From a virus: a stretch of 41,716 nt of DNA. Below are positions 5,763-14,004 of the stretch, piece after piece. The stretch lies in IMG/VR virus record IMGVR_UViG_3300023181_000016, positions 1-41,716 of that record. One strand, 5' to 3'. How positions within the stretch are numbered: position 1 is the stretch's first letter; the number at the start of each line of letters is the position of its first letter. The position numbers and the translations under genes are program-made. The notes under the pieces were generated by a model. It was not told where the DNA came from. It ran no database searches and worked only from the letters and a program-made list of their open reading frames with translations.

Positions 5763-5782
5763 GGGAGTGAAAGCTCCCTTTT
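5763..5782 (+). terminator. Short intrinsic terminator
   Basis: GGGAG (5763-5767) and CTCCC (5774-5778) form a 5-bp GC-rich stem with a 6-base loop followed by TTTT. It separates the NinG group from the membrane-protein gene at 5796. It is short, so partial termination is likely. Confidence 0.6.
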
Positions 5783-5795
5783 ATGAAGAAAAAAA

Positions 5796-6122
5796 ATGAT
5801 TATGTATAAAAAATTAAAGAGAGTTTGGTCGCATAACGACATGAATTATATTCCACGGTTTAGAGAAACTTTTCCTGAATTAAACATAGTTTCCAATGAA
5901 GAGCTTTGTGATAGATGGATTGATTTAGGAATTGATTATTACACACAAAAATCTACACCCGTTAAGCCGTGGATTAGATTAACATTACCATTTGCGATAA
6001 TTTTTCTATTACTACTGTTTATTGCGTCACCAATTAATTTTTTCATTACGGGCCAATGGGGTTATACGTTATCAAAAAACCCAAGAATTTATAACTGGCT
6101 AAAGTCATTAAAACTTTTGTAA
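5796..6122 (+). CDS. Membrane protein (108 aa)
   Basis: A soluble N-terminal part (about 60 residues, with RFRETFPELNIVSNEELCDRW) precedes one strong hydrophobic segment LTLPFAIIFLLLLFIASPIN at about residues 63-82 and a basic C-terminal tail, so a single-pass membrane protein is predicted. The start may be the third codon. It is placed between recombination genes and the SSB-like gene, far from the lysis genes, so a holin role is not favoured. Function unknown. Confidence 0.65.
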   Translation: MIMYKKLKRVWSHNDMNYIPRFRETFPELNIVSNEELCDRWIDLGIDYYTQKSTPVKPWIRLTLPFAIIFLLLLFIASPINFFITGQWGYTLSKNPRIYNWLKSLKLL

Positions 6123-6123
6123 A

Positions 6124-6243
6124 ATGAACATCGAACAAATAAAAGCCAATTGGAGTAAAACAGATGAAATAATCTACAGAACTCCCGAGGTTAAATTAGC
6201 CTCAATAATTGAATCGAAAACAAAAGTAATAGCAAAACAATAA
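6124..6243 (+). CDS. Small hypothetical protein (39 aa)
   Basis: ATG at 6124, one base after the previous stop; reads MNIEQIKANWSKTDEIIYRT and ends in a basic tail (KTKVIAKQ). It fills the gap between the membrane protein and the SSB-like gene. Support is spacing and codon use only. Confidence 0.5.
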   Translation: MNIEQIKANWSKTDEIIYRTPEVKLASIIESKTKVIAKQ

Positions 6244-6268
6244 AAAATCTTAATTAAATCTTAAATCT

Positions 6269-6583
6269 ATGGCAAATCAATTATTTTTCGGAAGCGTCAA
6301 TTATGATGAACTTTTGAAAGCATTAAAAAGCGGAACTGCAAAAACAAGTATTGTAACACGAAAAGACGGTAGCACATTTCGTTCAGTAGATGTAAACGTT
6401 TGGATAAATGAAGAAACCGACCAATATAAGAATGACGGATCAATTTCCGTACAGTTGAAAAAAGAAGCATACGAAGCAGGGGAGAAAGGTGCTTACATTG
6501 GAAATATTAAAAAGTCAGTTCAGACCGTACAAGATGCACCAAATGATGCATTCGCAGAAGATGATAACGATCTCCCATTCTGA
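6269..6583 (+). CDS. Phage single-stranded DNA-binding-like protein (104 aa)
   Basis: The protein ends in an acidic tip, AFAEDDNDLPF (residues 94-104), very like the DDDIPF tail by which bacterial SSBs recruit partner proteins. The body (MANQLFFGSVNYDELLKALK, then SFRSVDVNVWINEETDQY-like beta pattern) fits a small OB-fold-type ssDNA-binding protein of Bacteroidota phages. It would protect single strands during replication and recombination alongside ERF and NinG. An A/T-rich leader precedes the ATG. The SSB role is inferred mainly from the tail and context. Confidence 0.65.
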   Translation: MANQLFFGSVNYDELLKALKSGTAKTSIVTRKDGSTFRSVDVNVWINEETDQYKNDGSISVQLKKEAYEAGEKGAYIGNIKKSVQTVQDAPNDAFAEDDNDLPF

Positions 6584-6593
6584 TAATTTTAAC

Positions 6594-6601
6594 TACCTTT
6601 G
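6594..6601 (+). promoter_or_regulatory. Possible -7 element before the terminase genes
   Basis: TACCTTTG matches TAnnTTTG and lies 25 bases before the ATG at 6627. No clear TTG is found 19-20 bases upstream, so it is weak or needs an activator, as would suit a late promoter. Confidence 0.4.
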
Positions 6602-6626
6602 ATAACGAAAATAAAATAATGTAATA

Positions 6627-7133
6627 ATGGGAAAGAACAAATATATTGAAACCCCTGAAAAGATGTGGGAGTTATTTTGTTCATATAGGGATGAGATAAA
6701 AGAAAACCCAATAAAAATAGTAGAGCAAAAAAGAGGTTCAGTAAATTTTAAAGTTTATGGTGAAGCCGATTTAAGTTCAATTGGTGAGGAGATAAAAGAA
6801 GCATCAAAACCTTTTGTAGAGCTTCCCGCACAAAGACCATTAACTTTTGATGGGTTTCAAAACTGGCTTGATGATAACGATATTATTTCTGATGTAACAG
6901 ATTACTTTGAAAATAAAGATGATAGATATTCAGATTATATCCGTATCTGTTCACGTGTTAAGAGAAATATTCGACAAGACCAAATAGAAGGTGGTATGGC
7001 AGGAATCTACAACCCATCAATTACACAACGATTAAATGGATTAGTTGACAAAAGCGATGTTACTTCATCTGGAGAAAAAATAACTACACCAACGGCAATT
7101 AACATCGGGATCATAGAACCTCCAAAAGAATAA
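6627..7133 (+). CDS. terS: Terminase small subunit / DNA-packaging protein (168 aa)
   Basis: The order is typical of Bacteroidota phage small terminases: an N-terminal YIETPEKMWELFCSYRDEIK segment, RPLTFDGFQNWLDDNDI (about residues 71-87) with a helix-turn-helix feel, CSRVKRNIRQDQIEGGMAGIYNPSITQRLNGL (about residues 109-140), and a C-terminal DVTSSGEKI...PTAINIGI tail. The subunit recognises phage DNA and presents it to the large terminase. It lies just before the large subunit, separated by a 250-base interval that contains a short ORF and a hairpin. Confidence 0.8.
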   Translation: MGKNKYIETPEKMWELFCSYRDEIKENPIKIVEQKRGSVNFKVYGEADLSSIGEEIKEASKPFVELPAQRPLTFDGFQNWLDDNDIISDVTDYFENKDDRYSDYIRICSRVKRNIRQDQIEGGMAGIYNPSITQRLNGLVDKSDVTSSGEKITTPTAINIGIIEPPKE

Positions 7134-7182
7134 AATTAACCTAAAAGGTTAAACTTAATTAATTATTTGTAAATTTTTAAGT

Positions 7183-7203
7183 GGTGTGTTTTGATTTGAC
7201 ACC
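7183..7203 (+). other. Hairpin between terminase genes
   Basis: GGTGT (7183-7187) and ACACC (7199-7203) form a small stem with an 11-base loop in the 118-base stretch between the small terminase gene and the 45-aa ORF. No T-run follows, so it is more likely an RNA processing or leader element than a terminator. Confidence 0.35.
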
Positions 7204-7251
7204 GAGCCAAGACCAAAGCACTATGAATAATTTTAACTTAGACAATAAAAT

Positions 7252-7389
7252 ATGCTAACAGAAATAAAATGTAGTGATAAACCAATCGAATCAGATTTGT
7301 TTAGAAAATTACCAAAAATAAAACCCCTAATTAAATTGACTTGTAATCCTGTTAAAAATAATTGGATAATCAAAGAGTTTAAAAAATGA
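7252..7389 (+). CDS. Small protein with a terminase-like LTCNPxKNxW motif (45 aa)
   Basis: The ORF overlaps the large terminase start by four bases (ATGA). Its C-terminal half reads PLIKLTCNPVKNNWIIKEFK, which is strikingly parallel to the coupling motif of large terminases; the neighbour has VIISDWNPKQNHWLEKEK. It may be an independent small protein translationally coupled to the terminase, or a remnant of an older terminase gene replaced during module exchange. No known family is recognised otherwise. Confidence 0.5.
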   Translation: MLTEIKCSDKPIESDLFRKLPKIKPLIKLTCNPVKNNWIIKEFKK

Positions 7390-8825
7390 GTGCAATTAAC
7401 TTTCAAGCATCAATAGTTTTTAGAGATGTATGGACCGCTTTAAATTCGAAAGATGATAATGGCGACCACGTTTATAAATTGATAATTGAGGAAGGAAGCT
7501 CACGAAGCACAAAGACTTGGAGTAATTTCCAAGTTTTGTTTTTATACCTCTATGAAAACCCAATTACTTCTGCAACGGTTTTACGAGATACTCAAAAGAG
7601 TTGCCGGGAAATTGTGGAAAAGGACTGGAAGGACTGGCTAAAAGATCCAATGGTTCGAAAAAAGCAATATGAGAAAGGCGAAATCACTATTGATCAATTC
7701 GATAAATATATTAAGGCTGAAAGTTTAGCGCAATACTTCATCGAGAATAAAACCAATCACACGTGGACTTTTAAACACAACGGGAATTTCTTAAGATTTA
7801 CAGGATTAGATGATGAGAATGACGCAATGGGAATGACGCAAACGTTATGCTTTATTAACGAGCCTTATGGGTTTAGTCATGAAGTATTTCTGCAGCTTTC
7901 TCAACGTTCAAAAGTAATCATATCGGATTGGAACCCGAAGCAAAATCATTGGTTAGAAAAAGAGAAGTTAAAAGATAGTACTTATGTTAATTACTCTACG
8001 TTTCGTGATAATCCTTTTTTATCTACAGAATCCAGGAATCAATTATTGTCGTATCAATCGGTTAAATATTCAGAAGTAGTTTTAAATTCGATTCTTACCG
8101 AACCGGAAGCGAATACTTACGACTTTGTTTCAAACCCAAAGGAATTATCAGAAAAGCAAATTAAAGAGCTTAAACGATGTATATATAATGAGAAAGTAAA
8201 ATCATCATCTGATTATCATTGGTCAGTTTACGGATTGGGTTTGAAATCCGAGAAACCGAATAAGATTTATAAAGGATGGATGAAAATAACTTTAGCCGAA
8301 TACAACGCAATTGATGAGCGAGAGTATTTCGGTTTAGATTATGGATGGGCGAAACCTACTGCTTTAGTAGGCGTTAAATATGACGGTGATAGAACTTTCT
8401 ACGTTCGACCTGCATTGTACAAGCCTATGAATGATATGAAAGACGCATCAGGCGCAAACATTCCTTTGGGCGAGTTTTTGATTGCTGCAGGTTTTCCGAT
8501 TGGTAACGTCACTTACGGTTGGGCTGATAGTTCAGATAAAGAAGCAGGAAGCGAAATATCACTAACAAATGATTTACGGGTAAATTACAAGTTAAATTTA
8601 ATTCCGACCACTAAGCCAACTTATAAATCTCGATGGGAATTCTTAACGAATATGCGCGTTTGCTTCGTTGAAAACGATGAATTTGAGTTTGAATATGATA
8701 ACTATGAACTTGAATATATTAATGGAGCGCCAACGGGTAAGCCAGTAAAGAAAGATGATCACTATATTAATAGTTTTGAATATTGCACATGGGGGATAAA
8801 AAACCTATTAAATATCATAACGTAA
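7386..8825 (+). CDS. terL: Terminase large subunit (479 aa)
   Basis: The packaging ATPase and nuclease. The ATP-binding loop is GSSRSTKT (residues 37-44), Walker B is LCFINE with E159 as the likely catalytic acid, and a coupling motif DWNPKQNHW lies at 181-189. The C-terminal RNase-H-like nuclease shows YFGLDYGW with D318, a second acidic cluster in GWADSSDKE, and a third in KKDDHYINSFEY. The length is normal. Small terminase is upstream; the portal gene follows after a 126-base gap, so this is the start of the morphogenesis module. Confidence 0.95.
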   Translation: MSAINFQASIVFRDVWTALNSKDDNGDHVYKLIIEEGSSRSTKTWSNFQVLFLYLYENPITSATVLRDTQKSCREIVEKDWKDWLKDPMVRKKQYEKGEITIDQFDKYIKAESLAQYFIENKTNHTWTFKHNGNFLRFTGLDDENDAMGMTQTLCFINEPYGFSHEVFLQLSQRSKVIISDWNPKQNHWLEKEKLKDSTYVNYSTFRDNPFLSTESRNQLLSYQSVKYSEVVLNSILTEPEANTYDFVSNPKELSEKQIKELKRCIYNEKVKSSSDYHWSVYGLGLKSEKPNKIYKGWMKITLAEYNAIDEREYFGLDYGWAKPTALVGVKYDGDRTFYVRPALYKPMNDMKDASGANIPLGEFLIAAGFPIGNVTYGWADSSDKEAGSEISLTNDLRVNYKLNLIPTTKPTYKSRWEFLTNMRVCFVENDEFEFEYDNYELEYINGAPTGKPVKKDDHYINSFEYCTWGIKNLLNIIT

Positions 8826-8926
8826 AAACCCCCTTATAAATAAGAGGGAAACTAAAACTATGAAAATAAAACTAAGCAAATATAACAAATAGTAAACATT
8901 ATTTATAATTATTCAAAATAATATTT

Positions 8927-8934
8927 TACATTTG
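8927..8934 (+). promoter_or_regulatory. Possible late promoter (-7 element) before the portal gene
   Basis: TACATTTG matches TAnnTTTG and ends 17 bases before the TTG start of the portal gene, giving a very short leader. The -33 region lacks a TTG. The 126-base gap before it also holds a CCCTTA/TAAGAGGG hairpin (8830-8848) without a T-run. Confidence 0.45.
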
Positions 8935-8951
8935 TATAAATTATTACAAAG

Positions 8952-10337
8952 TTGCAACATAAAGTAGGTTTCTTAACGAAGTTAGATAGAAGTATTGATG
9001 CAGTAAAATCTGTTTTTCAATCGGAAATCCCACCTATTTACTCAGAATTAAGTAATGGCGACCATACTTACAATATGGAAACTGAAAGACACGGTTTATT
9101 AGGTTTTCTTGGGTTAGGTTCAGAGTATTATTCACCAAGTGAAAACCTTAAATGGTATTACGAAAACGTTTCTTTTTTTAGTGATTGCATTAATTTATAC
9201 GCGGACATAGCTTCACAAGTAAGAATACAAGAAGTTGACTCAAGCGGTAATATTGTTGAGAATTCGGAATTTGTTAAACTTTTAGACCAACCTAACGAAT
9301 GGCAAGACGGAATAGCATTTATCAAAGAATTGGTTATAAACACGCTATGCAGCGGAATAAACGTGCAGTACGGAAACTTTTTCAAGAACGGAAATCTACG
9401 AATAAATCCAAATCTTTATAATATCGATTTCTTTAATTTATCGATGCCAAAGATTAAAAACCCTTATATTTTATCTCGCGCTCAAATCCAAGACCTTAAA
9501 TTTATTGAGAAGTTGGAAGGAAACGAAAAGCGTGATTTAAGAATGTTTGAATTAGCTTTTGTTTATGATACTATTGCAAAGAATACATACAGCGGTAACG
9601 GATTTAACTCATCAAAGTTTTTAGATCCTATTTCCCGAGTGTTTTCATTGAGAAAAGATTTACAAGTATTAGTAAACACAACCGATACAATGGCTTTTTT
9701 ATCAGGGAAAAATGTAAATTGGATAGTTTCAAAGAATTCGCCAACAGGTTCGTTAGCACCATTAGGAGGTGAAGAAAAGGCGGATATTGAAAGACAATTA
9801 AGCGGTAATGGCAGATATGGTTCTAAAGGTCGTAAATCAGATATTGTAGCAACTAATGAAGATTTGTCTTTACTTAATCTCACAAGAGATAACCGTAAAA
9901 TGCAGATGATTGAAATGCAGAACAACGCAAAAGAAAATGTTAGAAGCCGTTACGGAATCCCAAGAGATTTATTAGATGCTTTTACAGGTTCAAATTCCGG
10001 ATCAACTTACGAAAACCAACAATTTGCAGAAGCTCGATTTACCTCTAATAACGTAAAAAATATAACTGATTCATGGCTTTATTCATTGGAGAAGAAAAAC
10101 CCATCAATGTTTGAGAATAGAGGTCATAAGCTGATAGGAACTTATGATCATATGCCATCATTGGTAGCTATTAATTCTGTTCTTAAAAATAATGGATTCA
10201 AGGCAAAAGCAGACGCATTAATGAAGTTCTTAGAAGCGTTTGAAAAATCGAAAGGTTTGGGAGTTGAATTAGATTACGATGCTTTCCTTCGTGAAAATGG
10301 ATTTGAGGAATTTCTTAAAACACAATCAACGCAATGA
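8952..10337 (+). CDS. Portal protein (461 aa)
   Basis: The head-tail connector ring through which DNA enters and leaves. It belongs to the HK97-type portal group by position and sequence: WYYENVSFFSDCINLYADIASQ near the N-terminus, a LLDQPNEWQDGIAFIKELV segment (LLxxPN is typical), and NVRSRYGIPRDLLDAFTGSNSGSTYENQQFAEARF in the C-terminal half (YGIP..L motif). The start must be TTG at 8952, because a stop lies five codons upstream and the first in-frame ATG is about 40 codons later. The stop overlaps the next ATG (ATGA). Confidence 0.9.
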   Translation: MQHKVGFLTKLDRSIDAVKSVFQSEIPPIYSELSNGDHTYNMETERHGLLGFLGLGSEYYSPSENLKWYYENVSFFSDCINLYADIASQVRIQEVDSSGNIVENSEFVKLLDQPNEWQDGIAFIKELVINTLCSGINVQYGNFFKNGNLRINPNLYNIDFFNLSMPKIKNPYILSRAQIQDLKFIEKLEGNEKRDLRMFELAFVYDTIAKNTYSGNGFNSSKFLDPISRVFSLRKDLQVLVNTTDTMAFLSGKNVNWIVSKNSPTGSLAPLGGEEKADIERQLSGNGRYGSKGRKSDIVATNEDLSLLNLTRDNRKMQMIEMQNNAKENVRSRYGIPRDLLDAFTGSNSGSTYENQQFAEARFTSNNVKNITDSWLYSLEKKNPSMFENRGHKLIGTYDHMPSLVAINSVLKNNGFKAKADALMKFLEAFEKSKGLGVELDYDAFLRENGFEEFLKTQSTQ

Positions 10338-10456
10338 AAAAACTTACAGTAAAAAAAATCGATGAACTTTTAGAAAAAGATATTGACGAGACTTTAAAGG
10401 AAAGCCTTAAAAAGAAAAAGGAAATATTATCACACGATAAACCGATTCAAAAATGA
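10334..10456 (+). CDS. Small charged protein between portal and protease (40 aa)
   Basis: Overlaps the portal stop and the protease start by ATGA on both sides, so all three are probably translationally coupled. The peptide (MKKLTVKKIDELLEKDIDET...) is one very Lys/Glu-rich helix. It may be a small scaffold-like or coupling peptide; this is inferred from position. Confidence 0.6.
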   Translation: MKKLTVKKIDELLEKDIDETLKESLKKKKEILSHDKPIQK

Positions 10457-11283
10457 TTACATTAAAAGAATTTCCGGATAAAACTTTCGATACTTCCGAT
10501 GAAGCGATGAAAGAATTGATTGATAATAAAAAACTTATTATCGCTCAAAAGAAATCAGTTGTAAAACACGCTGATTCATTGCCGTACCATAATACTATCG
10601 AAAATGAAAATAAAGAAGTCGTAAAAGCTGAAAAGATTACTAATTTAGCCGATGTAAATTCTATTAAGGTTGTAGCAGTTTCAAATGCTTGTAATTACTT
10701 TGATTCTCATGGTGATGTATCAATTAACAGTAGTTGGAATAGAACGGCAAAAAACACTAAAGACGGCTTACATTTGCAAGAGCATCAGATGAAGTATGAT
10801 AAGTTGATTTCGGATAATGTAACCTTTGCCGTTGAAACAAAAACGTGGAAAGATTTAGGATTCAATTACGAAGGATCAACCGAATGTTTAGTAATGTATT
10901 CCCAAATTGAAAAAGAAGATAATCCTTTTATGTTTGACAAATATGTAAAAGGTAAAGTTAAAAATCATTCATCTGGCTTAAGATATGTAAATATTGAAAT
11001 GGCTGTGAATAATAATGCAGATTGGGCAAAAGATGAAAAAGCAGTTTGGGATAAATATTACCAATCAATTGTAAATAAAGAAGATGTAGACCAAGTTGGA
11101 TATTTCTATGCAGTTACGGAGCAAAAGATAATTGAAAATTCAGCCGTACTGAAAGGAAGCAATCCAGCTACACCAACAATATCAGTAGAATCCGCCGACG
11201 GCACTTCTGCAAAAACCGAGAACACGGATAATTCCACTTCTCACAGTGAACAAAAAGAATTATTAAACCTAAATTTCTATTAA
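10453..11283 (+). CDS. Prohead maturation protease, HK97-like (276 aa)
   Basis: Sits between portal and major capsid, the usual place of the prohead protease. Core motifs are VVAVSNACNYFDSHGDV (about residues 73-89), HLQEH (H107 or H111 as likely catalytic His) and VKNHSSGLRYV (S173/S174 as likely catalytic Ser), followed by a variable acidic and Ser/Thr-rich tail. The pattern agrees with HK97-type serine proteases that trim the capsid protein and destroy the scaffold domain. Catalytic residue choices are inferred. Confidence 0.75.
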   Translation: MITLKEFPDKTFDTSDEAMKELIDNKKLIIAQKKSVVKHADSLPYHNTIENENKEVVKAEKITNLADVNSIKVVAVSNACNYFDSHGDVSINSSWNRTAKNTKDGLHLQEHQMKYDKLISDNVTFAVETKTWKDLGFNYEGSTECLVMYSQIEKEDNPFMFDKYVKGKVKNHSSGLRYVNIEMAVNNNADWAKDEKAVWDKYYQSIVNKEDVDQVGYFYAVTEQKIIENSAVLKGSNPATPTISVESADGTSAKTENTDNSTSHSEQKELLNLNFY

Positions 11284-11284
11284 A

Positions 11285-12526
11285 ATGGATTTTAAGTACA
11301 AAACAGCCGAGGAAATCGGTAAAATGTCGGCAGATGAGCAAAACAAATATCTCGCTGATAAAAACACTCACGAAACAGAAGTGAGAAAAAACGAAATCAA
11401 AGAAGCATTAAACCCTTTAGGAGTTAGTGTTAAAGCTATTGATGATGCGCAAAAAGAATCTGCAAAAGATGTAACAGCAATCAAAGAAGAGCTTACAACA
11501 ATTGCGGAACAAGTAAAATCTAAAGTTACTCCGGAGTTGAAAAACTTCTTGCATTCAATTGTAAAAGAAAGACACCAAGATTTTATTGATGCCTTCAAAA
11601 ACGAAGGTGAATTAAAAATCACAGTTACGAAAGTTGCAGCAATGCACATGACTAACAATGGTACGGTTTCAAATATTTCGGGATTAACTGCATATCCTAC
11701 GGGATCATTTGAAGTTGATGGCGACATTGCTTACATTAGAGTTCCTGAAAACTTTATTTTGAATGTTATCCGTAACACTCAAAGAGCGAAAGTGCCAAAT
11801 CAAATTATTTCAAGACAGCAAGTTGCTACAGAAGGAGCGGTTGCAGTTGTAGCAGAGGGAGCGGTTAAGCCTTTACTTCAATACAAGTTCCAAAACGTAT
11901 CTACATCACGTAGAAAATATGCGGGTCGTATTGAATGGACTGAGGAATTTGAAATGGATTTTGAAGCGTTATTAGATGCTATTATCGATTTATTCGAAAG
12001 AGATGTAATTACGGCTTGGCAAGATGGTATTATCGATATTATCGATGCAAATGCAACGGCTTACGTTTCTTCTTCTTTAGATGGCACTTTGGTGTTACCT
12101 GATAATGGACTTGCAGTAATCGCAGCAGCACAACAAATTAGAGTTTTAGGAGGTATTCCTGATTACGTTCTTATGAATCCTGTTGATATTGATTCAGCGG
12201 TTTACACACAAGATACAGAAGGCAATTTCCAATTAAAACCTTATATCGATGCTTCTGGAAACAGAATTGCAGGACTTACTGTTGTACCATCTTTGAAAAT
12301 TGATGCAGGAACAGCTTTAGTTGGTGAGTTTGGAATTTACAAAGAAATTCACTCTGGATTTATTATGAGAAGAGGACAGTATAACGCTCAATTTATTGAG
12401 AATGAGTACACTTTAATTGGAGAGGTATTCTCTATTTTACAAGTTGCTCCGGCTAATCTTCCATTCGTGGTGAAAATCAATCTCGCAACAGTTAAAGCAG
12501 CTTTGCAATTAGATCCAACGCCTTAA
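11285..12526 (+). CDS. Major capsid protein, HK97 fold (413 aa)
   Basis: One base after the protease stop. The first ~100 residues are a charged coiled-coil-like region (AEEIGKMSADEQNKYLADKN... KEELTTIAEQVKSKVTPELK), as expected for the delta/scaffold domain removed by the protease. The body shows typical HK97-type stretches: RRKYAGRIEWTEEFEMDF, LDAIIDLFERDVITAWQDG, GIPDYVLMNPVDID and FGIYKEIHSGFIMRRGQYNAQFIENEYTL. It forms the head shell. The length fits the family. Confidence 0.92.
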   Translation: MDFKYKTAEEIGKMSADEQNKYLADKNTHETEVRKNEIKEALNPLGVSVKAIDDAQKESAKDVTAIKEELTTIAEQVKSKVTPELKNFLHSIVKERHQDFIDAFKNEGELKITVTKVAAMHMTNNGTVSNISGLTAYPTGSFEVDGDIAYIRVPENFILNVIRNTQRAKVPNQIISRQQVATEGAVAVVAEGAVKPLLQYKFQNVSTSRRKYAGRIEWTEEFEMDFEALLDAIIDLFERDVITAWQDGIIDIIDANATAYVSSSLDGTLVLPDNGLAVIAAAQQIRVLGGIPDYVLMNPVDIDSAVYTQDTEGNFQLKPYIDASGNRIAGLTVVPSLKIDAGTALVGEFGIYKEIHSGFIMRRGQYNAQFIENEYTLIGEVFSILQVAPANLPFVVKINLATVKAALQLDPTP

Positions 12527-12548
12527 TAAATAACTTAAATAAATAAAA

Positions 12549-12782
12549 ATGGCATCAAGAATTAAAGCTGATAAAACGGCTAAAAAAGAAGACGGAGTTG
12601 TTGTTACTTTTGATGAAAAGCAATATGTTGCGGTAAAGTTAAAAGCAGACGGCAAAACGTACGTGGAGCATAAAATCTTCGCTAAGAAATTAGTAGATAG
12701 AAAACTTGCTGAATATGACAAAGAAGCCAAGTTGGAAGCGCCAAAAACCAATTTTACAGTTATCGATACAGAAACTGAGTAA
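12549..12782 (+). CDS. Small hypothetical virion-region protein (77 aa)
   Basis: Located between capsid and the connector gene. Starts MASRIKADKTAKKEDGVVVT and is predicted to have beta strands in the middle (EKQYVAVKLKADGKTYVEH) and a Lys/Glu-rich helix. No family is recognised; a head decoration or head-completion role is possible from position only. Confidence 0.6.
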   Translation: MASRIKADKTAKKEDGVVVTFDEKQYVAVKLKADGKTYVEHKIFAKKLVDRKLAEYDKEAKLEAPKTNFTVIDTETE

Positions 12783-12797
12783 TAAAAACCAAGTAAA

Positions 12798-13463
12798 ATG
12801 TTAATAGACGACACTTCATTTACCGGATTAATATTAATTCCCAACGTTACTGAACCCGATCCAAACAATCGGACTACAACGGATTTGGCGCAATTAATCG
12901 ATACGTGCGAATATGAAGTGTTGTCTTTTGCATTTGGCGTGGTAATGTTCAATGATTTTATAGCAAATTATCAAACTGATCCGGAATATATCAAAATTGT
13001 AGAAGGCGAAACCTACCAAAAAGATGATAAAACATACATTTGGAAAGGATTAGCCGACAACCCTATTGAAAGGTCTTTATTAGTTGATTATGTTTACTAT
13101 CGTTGGCAAACAGATAATGTTACACAGCAAACGGAATTTGGGCAAGTTGCGATGGATAACAAGATTGGAAATAAAGCAAGTTCAACGCCTAAGATAGTTA
13201 AATCGTGGAATACTTTTTTATTAAAGTTTCAAGGCGGTAAATTATTTAATGGTGCGAATGGTTTTACTCCGGAAGGTAATCCTTATTGGGTAATCGAAAA
13301 TAGATTAGGTAACGGTTATGGCATTAGTTATTTCGGTGGGAATTTAAAAGGCGGTGAAGTTTCATTGTTACAATATTTAAGCGACAAAAAAGAAAACTTA
13401 CCACTTTTAGACAACGAAAATACTAAATTCGGACTTCAACGAAAAAACTCATTCGGGATATGA
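12798..13463 (+). CDS. Head-tail connector / head completion protein (221 aa)
   Basis: The third gene after capsid, where head-tail adaptors lie in siphophages. Begins MLIDDTSFTGLILIPNVTEP and contains LAQLIDTCEYEVLSFAFGVVMFNDFIANY and NPIERSLLVDYVYYRWQ, the helical part expected of adaptor proteins in Bacteroidota phages (a family of unknown-function proteins in this position). It overlaps the next gene by ATGA. The name is from gene order rather than a recognised domain. Confidence 0.55.
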   Translation: MLIDDTSFTGLILIPNVTEPDPNNRTTTDLAQLIDTCEYEVLSFAFGVVMFNDFIANYQTDPEYIKIVEGETYQKDDKTYIWKGLADNPIERSLLVDYVYYRWQTDNVTQQTEFGQVAMDNKIGNKASSTPKIVKSWNTFLLKFQGGKLFNGANGFTPEGNPYWVIENRLGNGYGISYFGGNLKGGEVSLLQYLSDKKENLPLLDNENTKFGLQRKNSFGI

Positions 13464-13999
13464 TTAATCATAATTTATTACTTTACGATTTATTTGATAG
13501 AAAATATTCTATCAATTTCAATCAGACTGAATATATGGTAAATTATACCGAGGGAGATTTATTTGAGTTGAATAAGAAATTATTAATGTCAACAACTAAA
13601 TATCCTATAACATGGCTTCAAACAGGTTATAGAGTTTCAGAAAGTCGCTTAGGTCGTTCGATTGAGTTGCAGAATTGTAATTTATTTTTAATAACCAAAG
13701 GAGACCAACACGATCTTTATAAAAAGCGATATGAAACAAACTATCAAAAGATGTTATTTCCTATGTATGAAAACTTTAAAGAAGTATTCAGATTAACAAG
13801 AGGGATTGATATTTTAAATGATACGATTGATTTTGTAGAGCTTCCATTTAACGATGTGAGTGAATTAACCGCTCGTGATGGATTGAAGCGAAAACCCGAA
13901 AACGCAACAGTAACCGATATTTGGGATGCGATAGTAATAGAAGGACTTAACTTAAAAATTAATGAGGATTGTTTTCCTCAACATAAAATACAAAAATAA
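13460..13999 (+). CDS. Tail completion / neck protein (179 aa)
   Basis: Follows the connector gene with a four-base overlap and precedes the probable tail tube gene, the position of neck or tail-terminator proteins. The product (MINHNLLLYDLFDRKYSINF...) contains PITWLQTGYRVSESRLGRSI and a LFLITKGDQHDLYKKRYE segment typical of head-tail joining proteins in these phages. The role is inferred from order. Confidence 0.55.
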   Translation: MINHNLLLYDLFDRKYSINFNQTEYMVNYTEGDLFELNKKLLMSTTKYPITWLQTGYRVSESRLGRSIELQNCNLFLITKGDQHDLYKKRYETNYQKMLFPMYENFKEVFRLTRGIDILNDTIDFVELPFNDVSELTARDGLKRKPENATVTDIWDAIVIEGLNLKINEDCFPQHKIQK

Positions 14000-14004
14000 A
14001 TATT

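Noticed and set aside
8830-8848. Hairpin CCCTTA/TAAGAGGG after the large terminase as a terminator
   Set aside because: No T-run follows on the plus strand; the T-run is on the wrong side, so it is only noted in the promoter entry.
9158-9925. Minus-strand ORFs opposite the portal gene
   Set aside because: Shadows of the portal reading frame with no independent features.
11368-12952. Minus-strand ORFs opposite capsid and connector genes
   Set aside because: Shadow frames; Ser/Phe-rich translations typical of antisense to AT-rich coding sequence.
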